A DNA stretch of 36,905 nt, from contig NZ_JABSST010000030.1 of the NCBI RefSeq assembly GCF_013213975.1, positions 1 to 36,905 on the forward strand, in the 5' to 3' direction. A program made the position numbers and the translations under genes. Origin of the DNA: Winogradskyella sp. Its GTDB lineage: Bacteria > Bacteroidota > Bacteroidia > Flavobacteriales > Flavobacteriaceae. Position 1 is the first letter of the stretch. Every line of letters starts with the position of its first letter. Shown here piece after piece: positions 17,201-25,690 of the stretch. The notes beneath the pieces were generated by a model. That model had not been told where the DNA came from and made no database searches. It saw only the letters and a list, made by a program, of their open reading frames with translations.

Positions 17201-20200
17201 GGTTGCTGAGAAGAGCTAAAATATGATGGTGTATTTATAAATCTACTTCTTAAGTATTGTCTTCGCATGTAATAATGAGAACCGTCGAAGCTAAACCCAA
17301 ACCAATTTAATTGATCATAGGATTGCGGACTTATATTTGATATACGTTTAAAATAATTGAACTGTCTAAAATTGGTATTACCAAAACTATATCTAGAGTT
17401 CTTATTTATTCTGCCATAATAACTAGGCCTTTGTATAGGGTTAAAGGACCAATTATGTGCCTTAAATTCATCTAAAGAAGCATCATACATGCTGGCTAAT
17501 AGTTCGGCAGTAACCTTATCACTTTGAGGTCCTTTAATTTTAAAACTCCAAGTTTCCTCTTGTCCTGGTTGTAATTTATCTCTAAACGTAGACGTTTCAA
17601 TCTCTAAATCTGTTTTAGGATAAGGCACATTAACCCTAAAACTTTGAGGTAAATAGGAGTTAAATGCGGCTAAGCTTGTGTGTACTTGAAAACCACCAAC
17701 ATCTCCCTCCAACACAGGAATAGAAACCGTTGCTTTAGAATTATTAAGCTTAACTAATTGTCTATTGAAAATAATACCATCTTTTTCAACTTCAACAGTT
17801 ATGGCGATGTCTTTTGCTGCTGATCCTAAAGTGAGTTTTGCTAAATCACCTGGTTGATAACTGGCTTTATTTAGGGTCGCCGTAAACAATTGTTGGTCTG
17901 CTACAGTTTTGTCTGCATCACTATAAATACTTGTATAAACTTCATCCTTTACATCTTGACCAAACTTGTCCTGACTTTCAGCAATGATAATGTACTTTCC
18001 TGAGGTCCATTTTTTTAACTTTTTAAGGCTAATGGTTGTTGCATTATCAGTATCGAAATTAATGCTAAACACCTTCTTGCCTTTTGTCCATTCCCTTAAA
18101 AGGTGTTCGTTATGGTATGACTCGTGAGGAAACATACGTTTAAATTCTTCCTTAGGAATAACTTGATAATCAGGGGCATTCCAAGGTCTCGGTCTAAGGA
18201 CATAAGCAGGTGCATCGAGTTTATATACACTTAATGTTCCACTGGCTGGAATAACTTCGCCATTGAGATTTTTAGAGACTATTTCAATATCAATTTCCTT
18301 TTTGGATTTATCAATAGACTGTGGCGCAATTATATTTAGGGTCATGGCATGGTAACCAACACTTACCCTTGTTCTTGCTGTGCGTGTTTCGCCATTTATA
18401 TCGGTAATATCAGCGGTAACTTCGTAATTAAAAATTGGCAATTGATCTTTTGAAACAGATGCATCTGGAATGGCTTTAAAGGTAATTTCAAATTCTCCTT
18501 TAGCGTTTGTTTTTCCTTCTCCAAAAGTGATTTCCTGAGCTTCTGAACTATAATAGCCAGGACGTCTCCAATACCACCAACTTGGGTACTGCACTTGTCG
18601 CTTTACTCTGTAGACTACCTTGGCGTTTGTAATATTGCTACCAGCAAAGGCGATAGCTGTGCCCTTAACCGTAATACTATCATTAACTTTAAATGTTTCT
18701 GTTACTGGTTTAAATTCTGGTTTAAATTTTGGGCGTTTATATTCTTCGACTGAAAAGTAGGTGTAGCCTGAATTTTTGCAGGACATCTCAATACTAAAGT
18801 TTCCCGTTAAACCATCATTTGGTAAAATAAATTCGCCACTTACTGATCCAAAGTCATTAGTTTTTAGTTCCAAAGTATTCAGTACCTCGCCATTAACATT
18901 TCGCAATTCTATTTTAGCGTTTTCGTTTGCTAATACTTCAGTATTCCCATTTCTAGTTTCTGTTGCTATGCCTTTAAAATATACCGTTTGGCCTGGTCTG
19001 TATATGCCACGATCTGTGAAAAGATAGACATTGTTCTGTAGGGTGTTTTTGTTGGTTCGATCGTATTTTCTGCCAATATTAGCGTCTCCAAAAAAAGCAA
19101 CATCATCCTTAAAATCAGCACGTATTTCAACTGATCTGTAGAAGTTTCTATCCTTATTAAATTGAAACATCCCAAAGGCATCAGTAGAATGCATTTTGTT
19201 ATAATACTTATTTCGGTTATTTCTGTAATTCAAACTAATAACAGCACCTTCAATTGGTGTTCCATTTGTTCTATCAATGAGCTGATATTGAATAAAATCA
19301 TTTTGTATGGTCTCAATTAAAGCCAAGTTTGTCACTTGAATGTGGGTGCTAACAAAGACATTGTCTTCGGAATTTGTCTCAGCTTTTATGAGATATAAAC
19401 CGTTTGCTAAAGCTGGTATTATAACTTCTGTACTGTGGTCTTGGTAATCTCCTTCTGTTTTTAAATTACTGGTAAACGATTTTACAGGATCTAGGTTTTT
19501 AAAAAACCTGACCTGATCACCACTATTGTAACTTTTGTTATAAGTTTCCAATTGATTTCTATCAATCTTGTAAATGTTGAAGTTTAGTTGGTCAAGATTT
19601 CTGTAATTCACTAAAATTCTTGATGCCCAATTAATAGGAATATGTTCTTCGGCTTGCAGCCTTAGATTTGGTTGTTCGATTTGGTCCTTTAAAACTTGGC
19701 ACTGCTTGGCAGCATCACTATCTGGGTAATTAGTAATAATACTTGTGCAAAGCTCCAAGGCTTCTTTAAGTTTCCAGCGATTAGAATCTTTAGTTTCAAC
19801 TCTATCTGAATTATTGTTGTATTGTTGACCCCGTTGAAAGTAGACACGCGCTAATTCATACTCATATAAAGCAGAAACAGAGTTGCTTTTAATCTCTTTA
19901 ATTTTTGATTTTAGAGTTTGTTCTAAGACTTGTGATTTATCTGTATATGTGGCATTTTCAGTCACATATTTCAAACGTTCAATGTCTGCCATGACAAAGG
20001 CCTCAGATCCCCAGTTTTTTTTGTGAAATTTGATAAGGTTCTGATATATTTTAAGGGCTTGGAGTTGCAATGACAAAGAGTCTTTTGAGGTTAAATCTAA
20101 ATCAATAAATTGATCGCTATTGCTAGCAAATGAAGCATCTTCAATCTTAAATTGATAAGAAGGTTGGGTAATGCTATTTTCAGTTGTTTTATAAAACTGA

Positions 20201-20790
20201 AGCGCATTATGACATAGTAAATCGTATAAGGATGGTCTAAACCGCTTAGAGTCTTTAGCTTCATTAAGCAGCATAGAGTAGGTTTCTAATTTTTCTAATT
20301 GAAGTATTACTCTATTTTGCAAGGATCTTTGATAGTACTTGTGTATTTCGTAAAAGAGCGTTTCTAGATCCCAGGTTCTAAAATCATCACCTAGTTTCTC
20401 TGAAGCTTTCGTTCTGTTATAAAACTGATAACGATTTTGCTGAAAATACTGCCAATACATTGTTGCAAGCATATTCTCTAATAAATGTTTGGTAACAATA
20501 CTATTGGTCTCTTTAATTTTTGATTTAAAATTGTTTACAATGTTGAGTTGTGCCTCTTCTTCAAGAATAAGCATGTATTTACTTGAGAATAGAAGTGCTT
20601 TTATTTGTTGTTGCTGGTTATTAGTTTTAATCGCATTATTATAAATGGTATCCACTAACTTTGAAGCACTTTTTGTAAGACCATCGCGTTCCAGTTTTTC
20701 AACTTTTGTCCAGTTATCTTCAAAACTGTGTTGAGCAAAAGAAAAAGTAGCAAAGCAAATTAGCATCGTTAAGGATATATAATGTTTCAT
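14203..20790 (-). CDS. Alpha-2-macroglobulin family protein with inserted TonB plug domain
   Basis: A 2195-residue secreted protein (ATG at 20790; signal peptide MKHYISLTMLICFATFSFAQ; a TTG one codon earlier is less likely). The N-terminal ~380 residues are helical and repeat-like, then macroglobulin domains follow, including MG2 (NVYLFTDRGIYRPGQTVYFK). Residues about 1202-1280 are a carboxypeptidase-regulatory-like domain (GIIKGTVIDE, TDFDGNFELEAKKGD). Residues 1281-1406 are a SusC-type plug: DEVVVVGYG, IRIRGFGS, PLYVVNGEI, ITKLTLLKDAEAVAIYGERG. The A2M core resumes at ETAFFFPHL (1420), and the thioester motif CNEQ is at 1646-1649, followed by the alpha-helical toroid. No beta-barrel follows the plug. 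Family members trap proteases by covalent capture. The missing lipobox suggests a soluble periplasmic or otherwise exported protein. Confidence 0.9.
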   Translation of the reverse strand: MKHYISLTMLICFATFSFAQHSFEDNWTKVEKLERDGLTKSASKLVDTIYNNAIKTNNQQQQIKALLFSSKYMLILEEEAQLNIVNNFKSKIKETNSIVTKHLLENMLATMYWQYFQQNRYQFYNRTKASEKLGDDFRTWDLETLFYEIHKYYQRSLQNRVILQLEKLETYSMLLNEAKDSKRFRPSLYDLLCHNALQFYKTTENSITQPSYQFKIEDASFASNSDQFIDLDLTSKDSLSLQLQALKIYQNLIKFHKKNWGSEAFVMADIERLKYVTENATYTDKSQVLEQTLKSKIKEIKSNSVSALYEYELARVYFQRGQQYNNNSDRVETKDSNRWKLKEALELCTSIITNYPDSDAAKQCQVLKDQIEQPNLRLQAEEHIPINWASRILVNYRNLDQLNFNIYKIDRNQLETYNKSYNSGDQVRFFKNLDPVKSFTSNLKTEGDYQDHSTEVIIPALANGLYLIKAETNSEDNVFVSTHIQVTNLALIETIQNDFIQYQLIDRTNGTPIEGAVISLNYRNNRNKYYNKMHSTDAFGMFQFNKDRNFYRSVEIRADFKDDVAFFGDANIGRKYDRTNKNTLQNNVYLFTDRGIYRPGQTVYFKGIATETRNGNTEVLANENAKIELRNVNGEVLNTLELKTNDFGSVSGEFILPNDGLTGNFSIEMSCKNSGYTYFSVEEYKRPKFKPEFKPVTETFKVNDSITVKGTAIAFAGSNITNAKVVYRVKRQVQYPSWWYWRRPGYYSSEAQEITFGEGKTNAKGEFEITFKAIPDASVSKDQLPIFNYEVTADITDINGETRTARTRVSVGYHAMTLNIIAPQSIDKSKKEIDIEIVSKNLNGEVIPASGTLSVYKLDAPAYVLRPRPWNAPDYQVIPKEEFKRMFPHESYHNEHLLREWTKGKKVFSINFDTDNATTISLKKLKKWTSGKYIIIAESQDKFGQDVKDEVYTSIYSDADKTVADQQLFTATLNKASYQPGDLAKLTLGSAAKDIAITVEVEKDGIIFNRQLVKLNNSKATVSIPVLEGDVGGFQVHTSLAAFNSYLPQSFRVNVPYPKTDLEIETSTFRDKLQPGQEETWSFKIKGPQSDKVTAELLASMYDASLDEFKAHNWSFNPIQRPSYYGRINKNSRYSFGNTNFRQFNYFKRISNISPQSYDQLNWFGFSFDGSHYYMRRQYLRSRFINTPSYFSSSQQPNSKAGIIKGTVIDEEDRLPLPGVSIIIKGKSTGTQTDFDGNFELEAKKGDIISVSYIGMKPLDISISEDNTYKINLVPEYDALDEVVVVGYGTTTKKAFTGSAKTVSRGDLETQSFADVSEALEGEAAGVTVIDGSGQPSSTSQIRIRGFGSVNGNRNPLYVVNGEIFEGDISSIDENTITKLTLLKDAEAVAIYGERGKNGVLLIETGGSLQNIPVRKNLNETAFFFPHLQTNKNGQVSFNFTAPEALTRWKLQLLAHTKTLESAVTQLEAVTQKELMVIPNAPRFLREGDQITISTKIANLTDKELSGIAQLLLTDAISGQSLDTDLNNSNNQLSFNIDANGNTQVSWSLDIPEGIQAVEYKVIAKSGEFSDGEQNALPVLSNRMLVTETMPLWIRSNESKTFTLDKLKNNKSTSLTNHRLTLEMTSNPAWYAVQALPYLMEYPYDCNEQTFARYYSNTLAQHIVKSNPKIEAVFNQWKTQEALISNLEKNQELKSLLIQETPWLRDAQSETEQKKRIGLLFDLNKMNTELNSALRKLKQNQLPSGAWPWFNGGYANRYITQHIIGGFGHLKQLNVSPNTKEMAMIQNAFQYLDDKFIEEYYDLKKYNSDVDLSKDHLSYMQLHYLYVRSFYPEIKASKEVEQTMEYYKSQIKKYWLKRSLYAKGLMSLTMHRMNDDSTAAKILRSLKENSISSDELGMYWKSNTNSWYWYQAPIETQALLIEAFSEVGNVIQNDANNLTDIDNLKIWLLKNKQTNQWKTTKATTEAVYALLLQGSSWLDVSEMVAVKVGNTDIGPKKLEDVKHEAGTGYYKTSWTGSDIKPEQAEVQLTKKGDGIAWGALYWQYFEDLDKITTAETPLKLSKKLFLKSNTDKGEEISEITLETKLNVGDLVRVRIELRTDRSMEFVHLKDMRAAGFEPINVLSQYKWQDGLGYYESTKDAATNFFIDYLPKGVYVFEYDLRVNNSGNMSNGISTIQSMYAPEYSSHSEGMRISVN

Positions 20791-20941
20791 CAAAATTTAA
20801 ATTTTCACAAAAATACCTTCAAAAGGCATTCCAAAAAAAGAGGAAAAGCGTGAATATGCCTTTTCAATGAGTCAAGTTAAGCAATTTGTAAGGGAATACT
20901 ATTCTTATTAAATTGTATTTTTACTGAAAGTCTTAGGCGTT

Positions 20942-21895
20942 ATGAGTAAGTTTTTGTGGGTATTTTTTATGTCGTCTTTTTGCTTTGCTCAATCAGCAAA
21001 GGCAAAGGCGAAGGCTTATATAGCAGAAAAATCGTATGTAAAAGCGCAGCAGGAAATGACTTCGTTTCTTACAGAAAATTCCGAGGATAACGAGGCTATT
21101 GAGCTTCTTGGGGATGCCTATGGACATCAAGAAAAGTGGGATCAAGCCATTGCGCAGTACGAAAAACTTAAGGATAAAGAACCTAATAATGCAGATTACC
21201 AATATAAGTATGGAGGTGCATTAGGCATGAAAGCTTTAAGCATTAGTAAGTTAAAAGCACTGGGTATCATAGGTGATGTAAAGCGTGCCTTTTTAAAGGC
21301 AGCAGAATTAGATCCTAATCATATCGATGCACGTTGGGCTTTAGTAGAATTGTATGTGTCGTTACCTGGAATTGTTGGTGGGAGTAATTCTAAAGCCTTA
21401 AAGTATGCTAATGAATTGCAAAAATTATCTAAAGTTGATGGTTATTTAGCAAAGGGTTATGTCTATGAGCACGATGATGAACCAGAGCTGGCAGAAAAGC
21501 ATTATAAACTAGCTATTAAGGTTGGTGGATCGGTAACGTGTTACGAAAAACTAACTAATTTTTACCAGACACATAATAAAGCCGACGAGGCTATAGACAA
21601 CATCCAGAAAGCACATGAGAAACACCAACGTAATGCGATGTATTATCAAATTGGAAAAGTATGTGCGGATTATAACATCCAATTAGATAAGGGTGAAAAG
21701 TGTTTAAAAGCCTATTTAATTAACTATTCTTCTAAGGATGGTGTGCCAAAAGCATGGGCTTATTACCGTTTGGCACAGATCTATAAACACAAAAAAGATA
21801 AGGAAGAGGCTCTGAAATGGATCGATAAGGCAATTACTAGTCTCCCTAAAATCAAGGTTTTCAAGGAAGAGAAAGACAATATCTCTATGCTGTAA
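20942..21895 (+). CDS. Secreted TPR-repeat protein
   Basis: A 317-residue protein with a short signal peptide (MSKFLWVFFMSSFCFAQ) followed by tetratricopeptide-like helical repeats along its length. Recognisable units include NEAIELLGDAYGHQEKWDQAIAQYEKLKDKEPNN, a block around VKRAFLKAAELDPNHIDARWAL, and a final one around AWAYYRLAQIYKHKKDKEEAL. It lies in the envelope and probably acts as a scaffold; no catalytic motif is visible. The gene is divergent from the alpha-2-macroglobulin gene across about 150 bases, so the two share an upstream region, but no shared regulatory site was identified. Confidence 0.8.
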   Translation: MSKFLWVFFMSSFCFAQSAKAKAKAYIAEKSYVKAQQEMTSFLTENSEDNEAIELLGDAYGHQEKWDQAIAQYEKLKDKEPNNADYQYKYGGALGMKALSISKLKALGIIGDVKRAFLKAAELDPNHIDARWALVELYVSLPGIVGGSNSKALKYANELQKLSKVDGYLAKGYVYEHDDEPELAEKHYKLAIKVGGSVTCYEKLTNFYQTHNKADEAIDNIQKAHEKHQRNAMYYQIGKVCADYNIQLDKGEKCLKAYLINYSSKDGVPKAWAYYRLAQIYKHKKDKEEALKWIDKAITSLPKIKVFKEEKDNISML

Positions 21896-22099
21896 GCAAT
21901 CATTGATAAATTTTATTTACACTTATTATATAAAATATTAATAATCTAAATATTTGTTAAATGCGCAAAAGTCATAGTGTTACTATTAATTAGGCGTTCA
22001 AATATTTTAGATGTGATAAATTTACTCGCTAATTTAAAGATTTTGGTGCCCTACAAAATCCATATTAAGAATCCTTAGTGTTCAGAGTTTTAAAAGCGT

Positions 22100-22480
22100 A
22101 TTATTGAACCTAGTTTATTATTGATTGATGAGATTAGGTTCGACAGTTTTACCACTAAGAAACTAGGTGTTCAGATCGGGGCTGTTGACAGTTCTGTCTA
22201 TCGTTATTTTGAAAGCAAACATAAATTACTATAATATCTTACATCTTCGTATTGGACTTGGATAGAATATCAGATGGTTTTTACTATCCATAATGTTTTG
22301 GGATTGCACAGATCAGTCGAATAAAGCAATTGAAGTTGTAACAAGAGCCATAAAGCAAGATAAAACTTTGATTCATATTATTGAGGTAGTTTTAAAGTCG
22401 TGTTGTTATTAATGAATATTTAAGATCGTATTTAACGAAAGAAGTTCATAGTGAAAACAAAAAAGAATACTTTTTTATTA
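22100..22480 (+). pseudogene. TetR-family regulator remnant
   Basis: Three frames together spell a TetR-type regulator. The first gives the helix-turn-helix (FDSFTTKKLGVQIGAVDSSVYRYFESKHKLL), then a TAA at 22232-22234, then YLTSSYWTWIEYQMVFTIHN. A shift near 22300 leads to DQSNKAIEVVTRAIKQDKTL, and another near 22400 to VVINEYLRSYLTKEVHSENKKEYFF. The N terminus before the helix-turn-helix is not readable, and the usual C-terminal ~50 residues are absent because the frame passes into a TolC remnant. The 200 bases upstream (21896-22099) hold nothing I recognise. This was probably the repressor of an efflux operon. Confidence 0.75.
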
Positions 22481-22499
22481 CCGAGTTTCCTGAGATTGC

Positions 22500-22908
22500 A
22501 CGCACGTTTAACACTGGAGAGTATAAAGGAGGATTGCATGTTAGTTTTCTACCATTATTGCCTAAAGCGCATGATGATTTGCCTTTATAAAAATTGAAAT
22601 AGTAGAATACTGAATTTGAAATTGATGCGGCTCATGCTCATCTACAGAATGAAATAAATACTTTGATTTAAGAGTTAGATTCTTATGTCACCCAAAATGA
22701 ATTGGTAGAGCAAATGGTAACAAATTATTTAGGAATGTTACAACCAGAATAGCGAAGGTTTGTTTTGGGTGAGTGTTCTTTATTCTCAGTGAATCCCCAT
22801 GAGTCAAAACTTATTGAAGGGCAATTAAAAGCTATTGAAGTACAGTATAAATTCTACAGTGCTAAGGCGAAGCTTTTTAATAGTTTGGCAGCAAATCCTG
22901 AATTATAA
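22500..22908 (+). pseudogene. TolC-family outer membrane efflux protein, 3' remnant
   Basis: The frame ending at TAA 22906-22908 reads as the C-terminal third of a TolC-like protein. Recognisable parts are TGEYKGGLHVSFLPLL, then EFEIDAAHAHLQNEI, ELDSYVTQNELVEQMV, and the diagnostic RRFVLGECSLFSVNPHESKLIEGQLKAIE. It is broken by TAA 22588, TAG-TAG 22600-22605, TAA 22669 and TAG 22750, without frameshift. It continues in the same frame from the TetR remnant, so the first two thirds of the TolC gene and the end of the TetR gene were removed by one deletion. The pump genes that normally accompany such proteins are absent. Confidence 0.78.
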
Positions 22909-22940
22909 ATAGTATTTTTACAGCGCTTATTAAAGATACT

Positions 22941-24293
22941 ATGAACGTACATTTTATAGCTATTGGTGGTGCAGCGATGCACAATTTAGCCATTGCACTT
23001 CACAATAAAGGATATCGCGTTACTGGAAGTGATGACGAGATTTTTGACCCTTCAAAGTCGCGATTAGAATCAAAAGGTTTACTTCCTGAAAGCTATGGTT
23101 GGTTTCCTGAAAAAATCACTTCAGATTTAGAAGCAATTGTTCTTGGGATGCATGCCAAAGCTGATAATCCAGAATTGTTAAAAGCGCAGGCGTTAGGTCT
23201 GAAAATCTATAGCTATCCAGAATTTTTATACGAGCAAGCTAAAGACAAAACACGTGTTGTTATTGGTGGAAGCCATGGAAAAACCACTATTACCTCTATG
23301 ATACTTCACGTAATGCATTATCATGACAGAGATGTAGACTATATGGTGGGAGCACAGTTGGAAGGCTTTGATGTCATGGTGAAATTAACGACGGATAATG
23401 ACTTTATAGTTTTAGAGGGTGACGAGTATTTAAGTTCACCAATCGATAGACGACCAAAATTCCACTTATATAAACCTAATATTGCTTTATTGAGTGGTAT
23501 TGCATGGGATCACATTAATGTGTTTCCGACCTATGAAAATTATGTAGAACAGTTTCGCATTTTTGTGGATTCTATTATTAGAGGTGGAAGCATCAATTAC
23601 AATGAAGAAGATGCGGAAGTCAAGCGTGTTGTAGAGGCCTCTGAAAATCAAATTAGAAAGTTAGCGTATCGTACACCAGAATATACAGTAGAAGTTGGTG
23701 AAACACTTTTAGAAACTCCAGAAGGACCAATGCCAATTGAGGTATTTGGGGCTCATAATCTTAATAATTTAGCTGGCGCTAAATGGATTTGCCAACACAT
23801 GGGTATTGATGAAGACGACTTCTATGAAGCCATCTCAACTTTTAAAGGTGCAAGCAAGCGTTTAGAGAAAATTGCTGAAACTTCTAAAAGTGTAGCCTAT
23901 AAAGATTTTGCACATTCACCAAGCAAGGTAGCAGCAACCACCAAAGCAGTAAAAGAACAGTATAGCGATAGAACTTTAGTGGCTTGCTTAGAATTACATA
24001 CCTATAGTAGTCTCAATGCTAAGTTCTTAAAGGAATATAAGGGAGCATTGGATGCTGCAGATGTGGCTGTTGTTTTTTATTCACCACATGCGGTTCAAAT
24101 TAAAAAGCTAGAAGAGGTTACCCACGAGCAGATAGCCATTGCATTTGAACGTGACGATTTAATAATCTACACTAATCCAGCCGATTTTAAAGACTTTTTA
24201 TTCTCACAAAACTTTGATAATAAATCCTTACTCTTAATGAGCTCTGGTAATTATGGTGGTTTGGATTTTGATGAGGTTAAAAAGTTACTTTAA
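22941..24293 (+). CDS. mpl: UDP-N-acetylmuramate:tripeptide ligase Mpl
   Basis: A 450-residue Mur-ligase-family enzyme that attaches the recycled tripeptide L-Ala-D-Glu-meso-DAP to UDP-MurNAc in peptidoglycan recycling. The N-terminal motif is IGGAAMHNLAIALHNKGYRVTGSD, which is the Mpl form rather than the GIGGxGMS of MurC. The ATP-binding P-loop GGSHGKTT is at 109-116. The central domain has LEGDEYLSSPIDRRPKF and GIAWDHINVF, and the C-terminal domain begins near ASKRLEKI, with YKDFAHSPSKVAAT. All parts are intact. Close neighbours on both sides are dead genes, including an amidase remnant 10 bases after its stop. Confidence 0.85.
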   Translation: MNVHFIAIGGAAMHNLAIALHNKGYRVTGSDDEIFDPSKSRLESKGLLPESYGWFPEKITSDLEAIVLGMHAKADNPELLKAQALGLKIYSYPEFLYEQAKDKTRVVIGGSHGKTTITSMILHVMHYHDRDVDYMVGAQLEGFDVMVKLTTDNDFIVLEGDEYLSSPIDRRPKFHLYKPNIALLSGIAWDHINVFPTYENYVEQFRIFVDSIIRGGSINYNEEDAEVKRVVEASENQIRKLAYRTPEYTVEVGETLLETPEGPMPIEVFGAHNLNNLAGAKWICQHMGIDEDDFYEAISTFKGASKRLEKIAETSKSVAYKDFAHSPSKVAATTKAVKEQYSDRTLVACLELHTYSSLNAKFLKEYKGALDAADVAVVFYSPHAVQIKKLEEVTHEQIAIAFERDDLIIYTNPADFKDFLFSQNFDNKSLLLMSSGNYGGLDFDEVKKLL

Positions 24294-24302
24294 GTCTCAA
24301 TA

Positions 24303-24752
24303 TCAACGACTTTCAAAATCTGCTAAAAGCCCTATATGAATCCAATTCGCCAGAGCTTCTCAATTATCGTAATTTATAATGCGCTTTGGGTCTTTGCTAT
24401 TTCTTATGTTGCCGAGTTCTATATACACCATCGGTGGATAGGTATTCCTTACCAAGTATAAACCACTTGTAGAGGTTACTGTGCCAGAATAAATTCGATT
24501 AGGCTGATGCTCTGCGTACTTTTTTGTAAATGTTTGATGAATATGGTTGGCTAGGCGTTTCCCATTAGCACTGTTTTTATGATGGTAAAAGAAGATATCA
24601 ATATTTTTTCCAACACGTCGGCTATCCACATGGTTTACAATAAGCCTTTGATAAGCCCCTGTGTGTCTTGCGCAGAGTTGATTAACCGCTTTTGTAGGTT
24701 GTTGGAGACGTAATTTTTGACTTCTTGGAATAGTGTTGTTAGGGTAGCACAC
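24303..24752 (-). pseudogene. N-acetylmuramoyl-L-alanine amidase, truncated and interrupted
   Basis: The minus strand encodes the C-terminal half of an Amidase_3-type cell-wall amidase. Readable segments are VDSRRVGKNIDIFFYHHKNS, ANGKRLANHIHQTF, TSTSGLYLVRNTYPPMVYIELGN (with the catalytic-type glutamate) and KRIINYDN. A TGA at 24362-24360 follows; in the same frame the expected continuation EALANWIHIGLLADFESR runs on to TGA 24305-24303, so one CGA to TGA change probably made the stop. The N-terminal half with the first zinc ligand is missing, and the residues before VDSRR (LCARHTGAYQRLIVNH) look frame-scrambled. No good start codon exists. It cannot be an active amidase. Confidence 0.75.
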
Positions 24753-24823
24753 TTCTTAATAATCTACTTCTAAAATCTGCCTTTGTTTTCTCGACCTTTT
24801 GTTTTAACTCATAATTCTAAGAT

Positions 24824-25219
24824 TTAAAGGTTTGTGACAATCTCGATATTATTACCCCAAGTATTATCAAATACGGTATATTTCATCGTACCAAAAATAG
24901 AAGGCTTAATACTAAATTCTACTCCTAAGTTTTGTAGTCGCTCGTATTCGTCATCAACACTATCTACATCAAATTGCGTCCAAGGCATGCCAGTGTCCAT
25001 CAAAGCATCTTGGAAAACTTTACACGGTTCAAAATGAAGTGGTGCTGGTTATAGGAGCAATTCTGGACCATCTTGGGCATCTTTTGATACTAAGGTAATC
25101 CATCGATTTCCTCCATCGAGTGGTACGTCTTTCTTTTTAATGAATCCGAGTTTTTCGGTGTGAAATTTTAAGGTCTATTCCTGATCTATGACAGGAATAC
25201 TGATAACGGTGACTCTCAT
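24824..25219 (-). pseudogene. VOC-family (glyoxalase-like) protein with two stops
   Basis: A complete-length frame of 131 codons begins with ATG at 25219 (MRVTVISIPVIDQE) and ends with TAA at 24826-24824. It is broken by TAG at 25177-25175 (codon 15) and TAA at 25051-25049 (codon 57). Between and after the stops the protein is clearly a VOC-superfamily member: LKFHTEKLGFIKKKDVPL, NRWITLVSK, DAQDGPELLL, FQDALMDTGMPWTQFDVD, EYERLQNLGVEFSIKP and FDNTWGNNIEIV. Apart from the two point stops the frame is undamaged, which suggests recent loss. An AraC-type remnant lies immediately upstream on the same strand. Confidence 0.82.
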
Positions 25220-25256
25220 TTTTTATATTGATATTTAGTTGATTCAAAGTTGAAGA

Positions 25257-25639
25257 TTAGGATTTAGATGTGCTTCTCGAAAGTTGCTCTTTTTGAAATT
25301 GACTCGGTGATTTTCCGATTCGAGATTTAAAAAGTGAACTAAATAATCCCAAACTTTCAAATCCAACTGCAAAGCAGATTTCAGGGACAGACAAATTATT
25401 CTTAAGATGCTCTTTAGATTTTTCAATCCGTTTGTCAAAAAGATATTATCTCGGTGTTAAACCTTTGTAACGTTTAAATATGCCAACAAGTGATTTTTAG
25501 AAATAAATCTGTTATGTGATAAAAAGTCTAGATTTAAATTAAACTCGAAATCGTTATCAATGTAGTTTTTGATACCGATAACAGATTTAATCTGTTTTTC
25601 ATTAGAGTAATGACTTTTCTTTAAGGCGTTTATTTTTTG
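25257..25639 (-). pseudogene. AraC-family regulator, C-terminal remnant
   Basis: Two frames joined by a shift near 25465 spell the DNA-binding domain of an AraC-type regulator. The upstream frame reads LKKSHYSNEKQIKSVIGIKN, YIDNDFEFNLNLDFLS and NRFISKNHL. The downstream frame reads FKRYKGLTPR, a TAA where a glutamine codon (CAA) would be expected, then YLFDKRIEKSKEHLKN, SVPEICFAVGFESLGLFSSL and FKSRIGKSPSQFQKEQL, ending at TAA 25259-25257. Sequence upstream of 25639 shows no start. AraC regulators often sit next to VOC genes, and here both members of the pair are dead. Confidence 0.78.
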
Positions 25640-25690
25640 CTAGTAGTACGACACTTAGCTAATTGCACCGAAAATTTTGAAAACAGCAAA

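Noticed and set aside
20794..20941. Half site ACTGAAAGT before the TPR gene as a third operator of the GbsR/MarR regulator
   Set aside because: Only one arm is present; the partner ACTTTCA at the required spacing is absent.
22232..25051. In-frame stops as programmed recoding (readthrough or reassigned stop codons)
   Set aside because: All three stop types occur in different dead genes, some with frameshifts and missing termini, while housekeeping genes use the same stops normally; decay explains this better.
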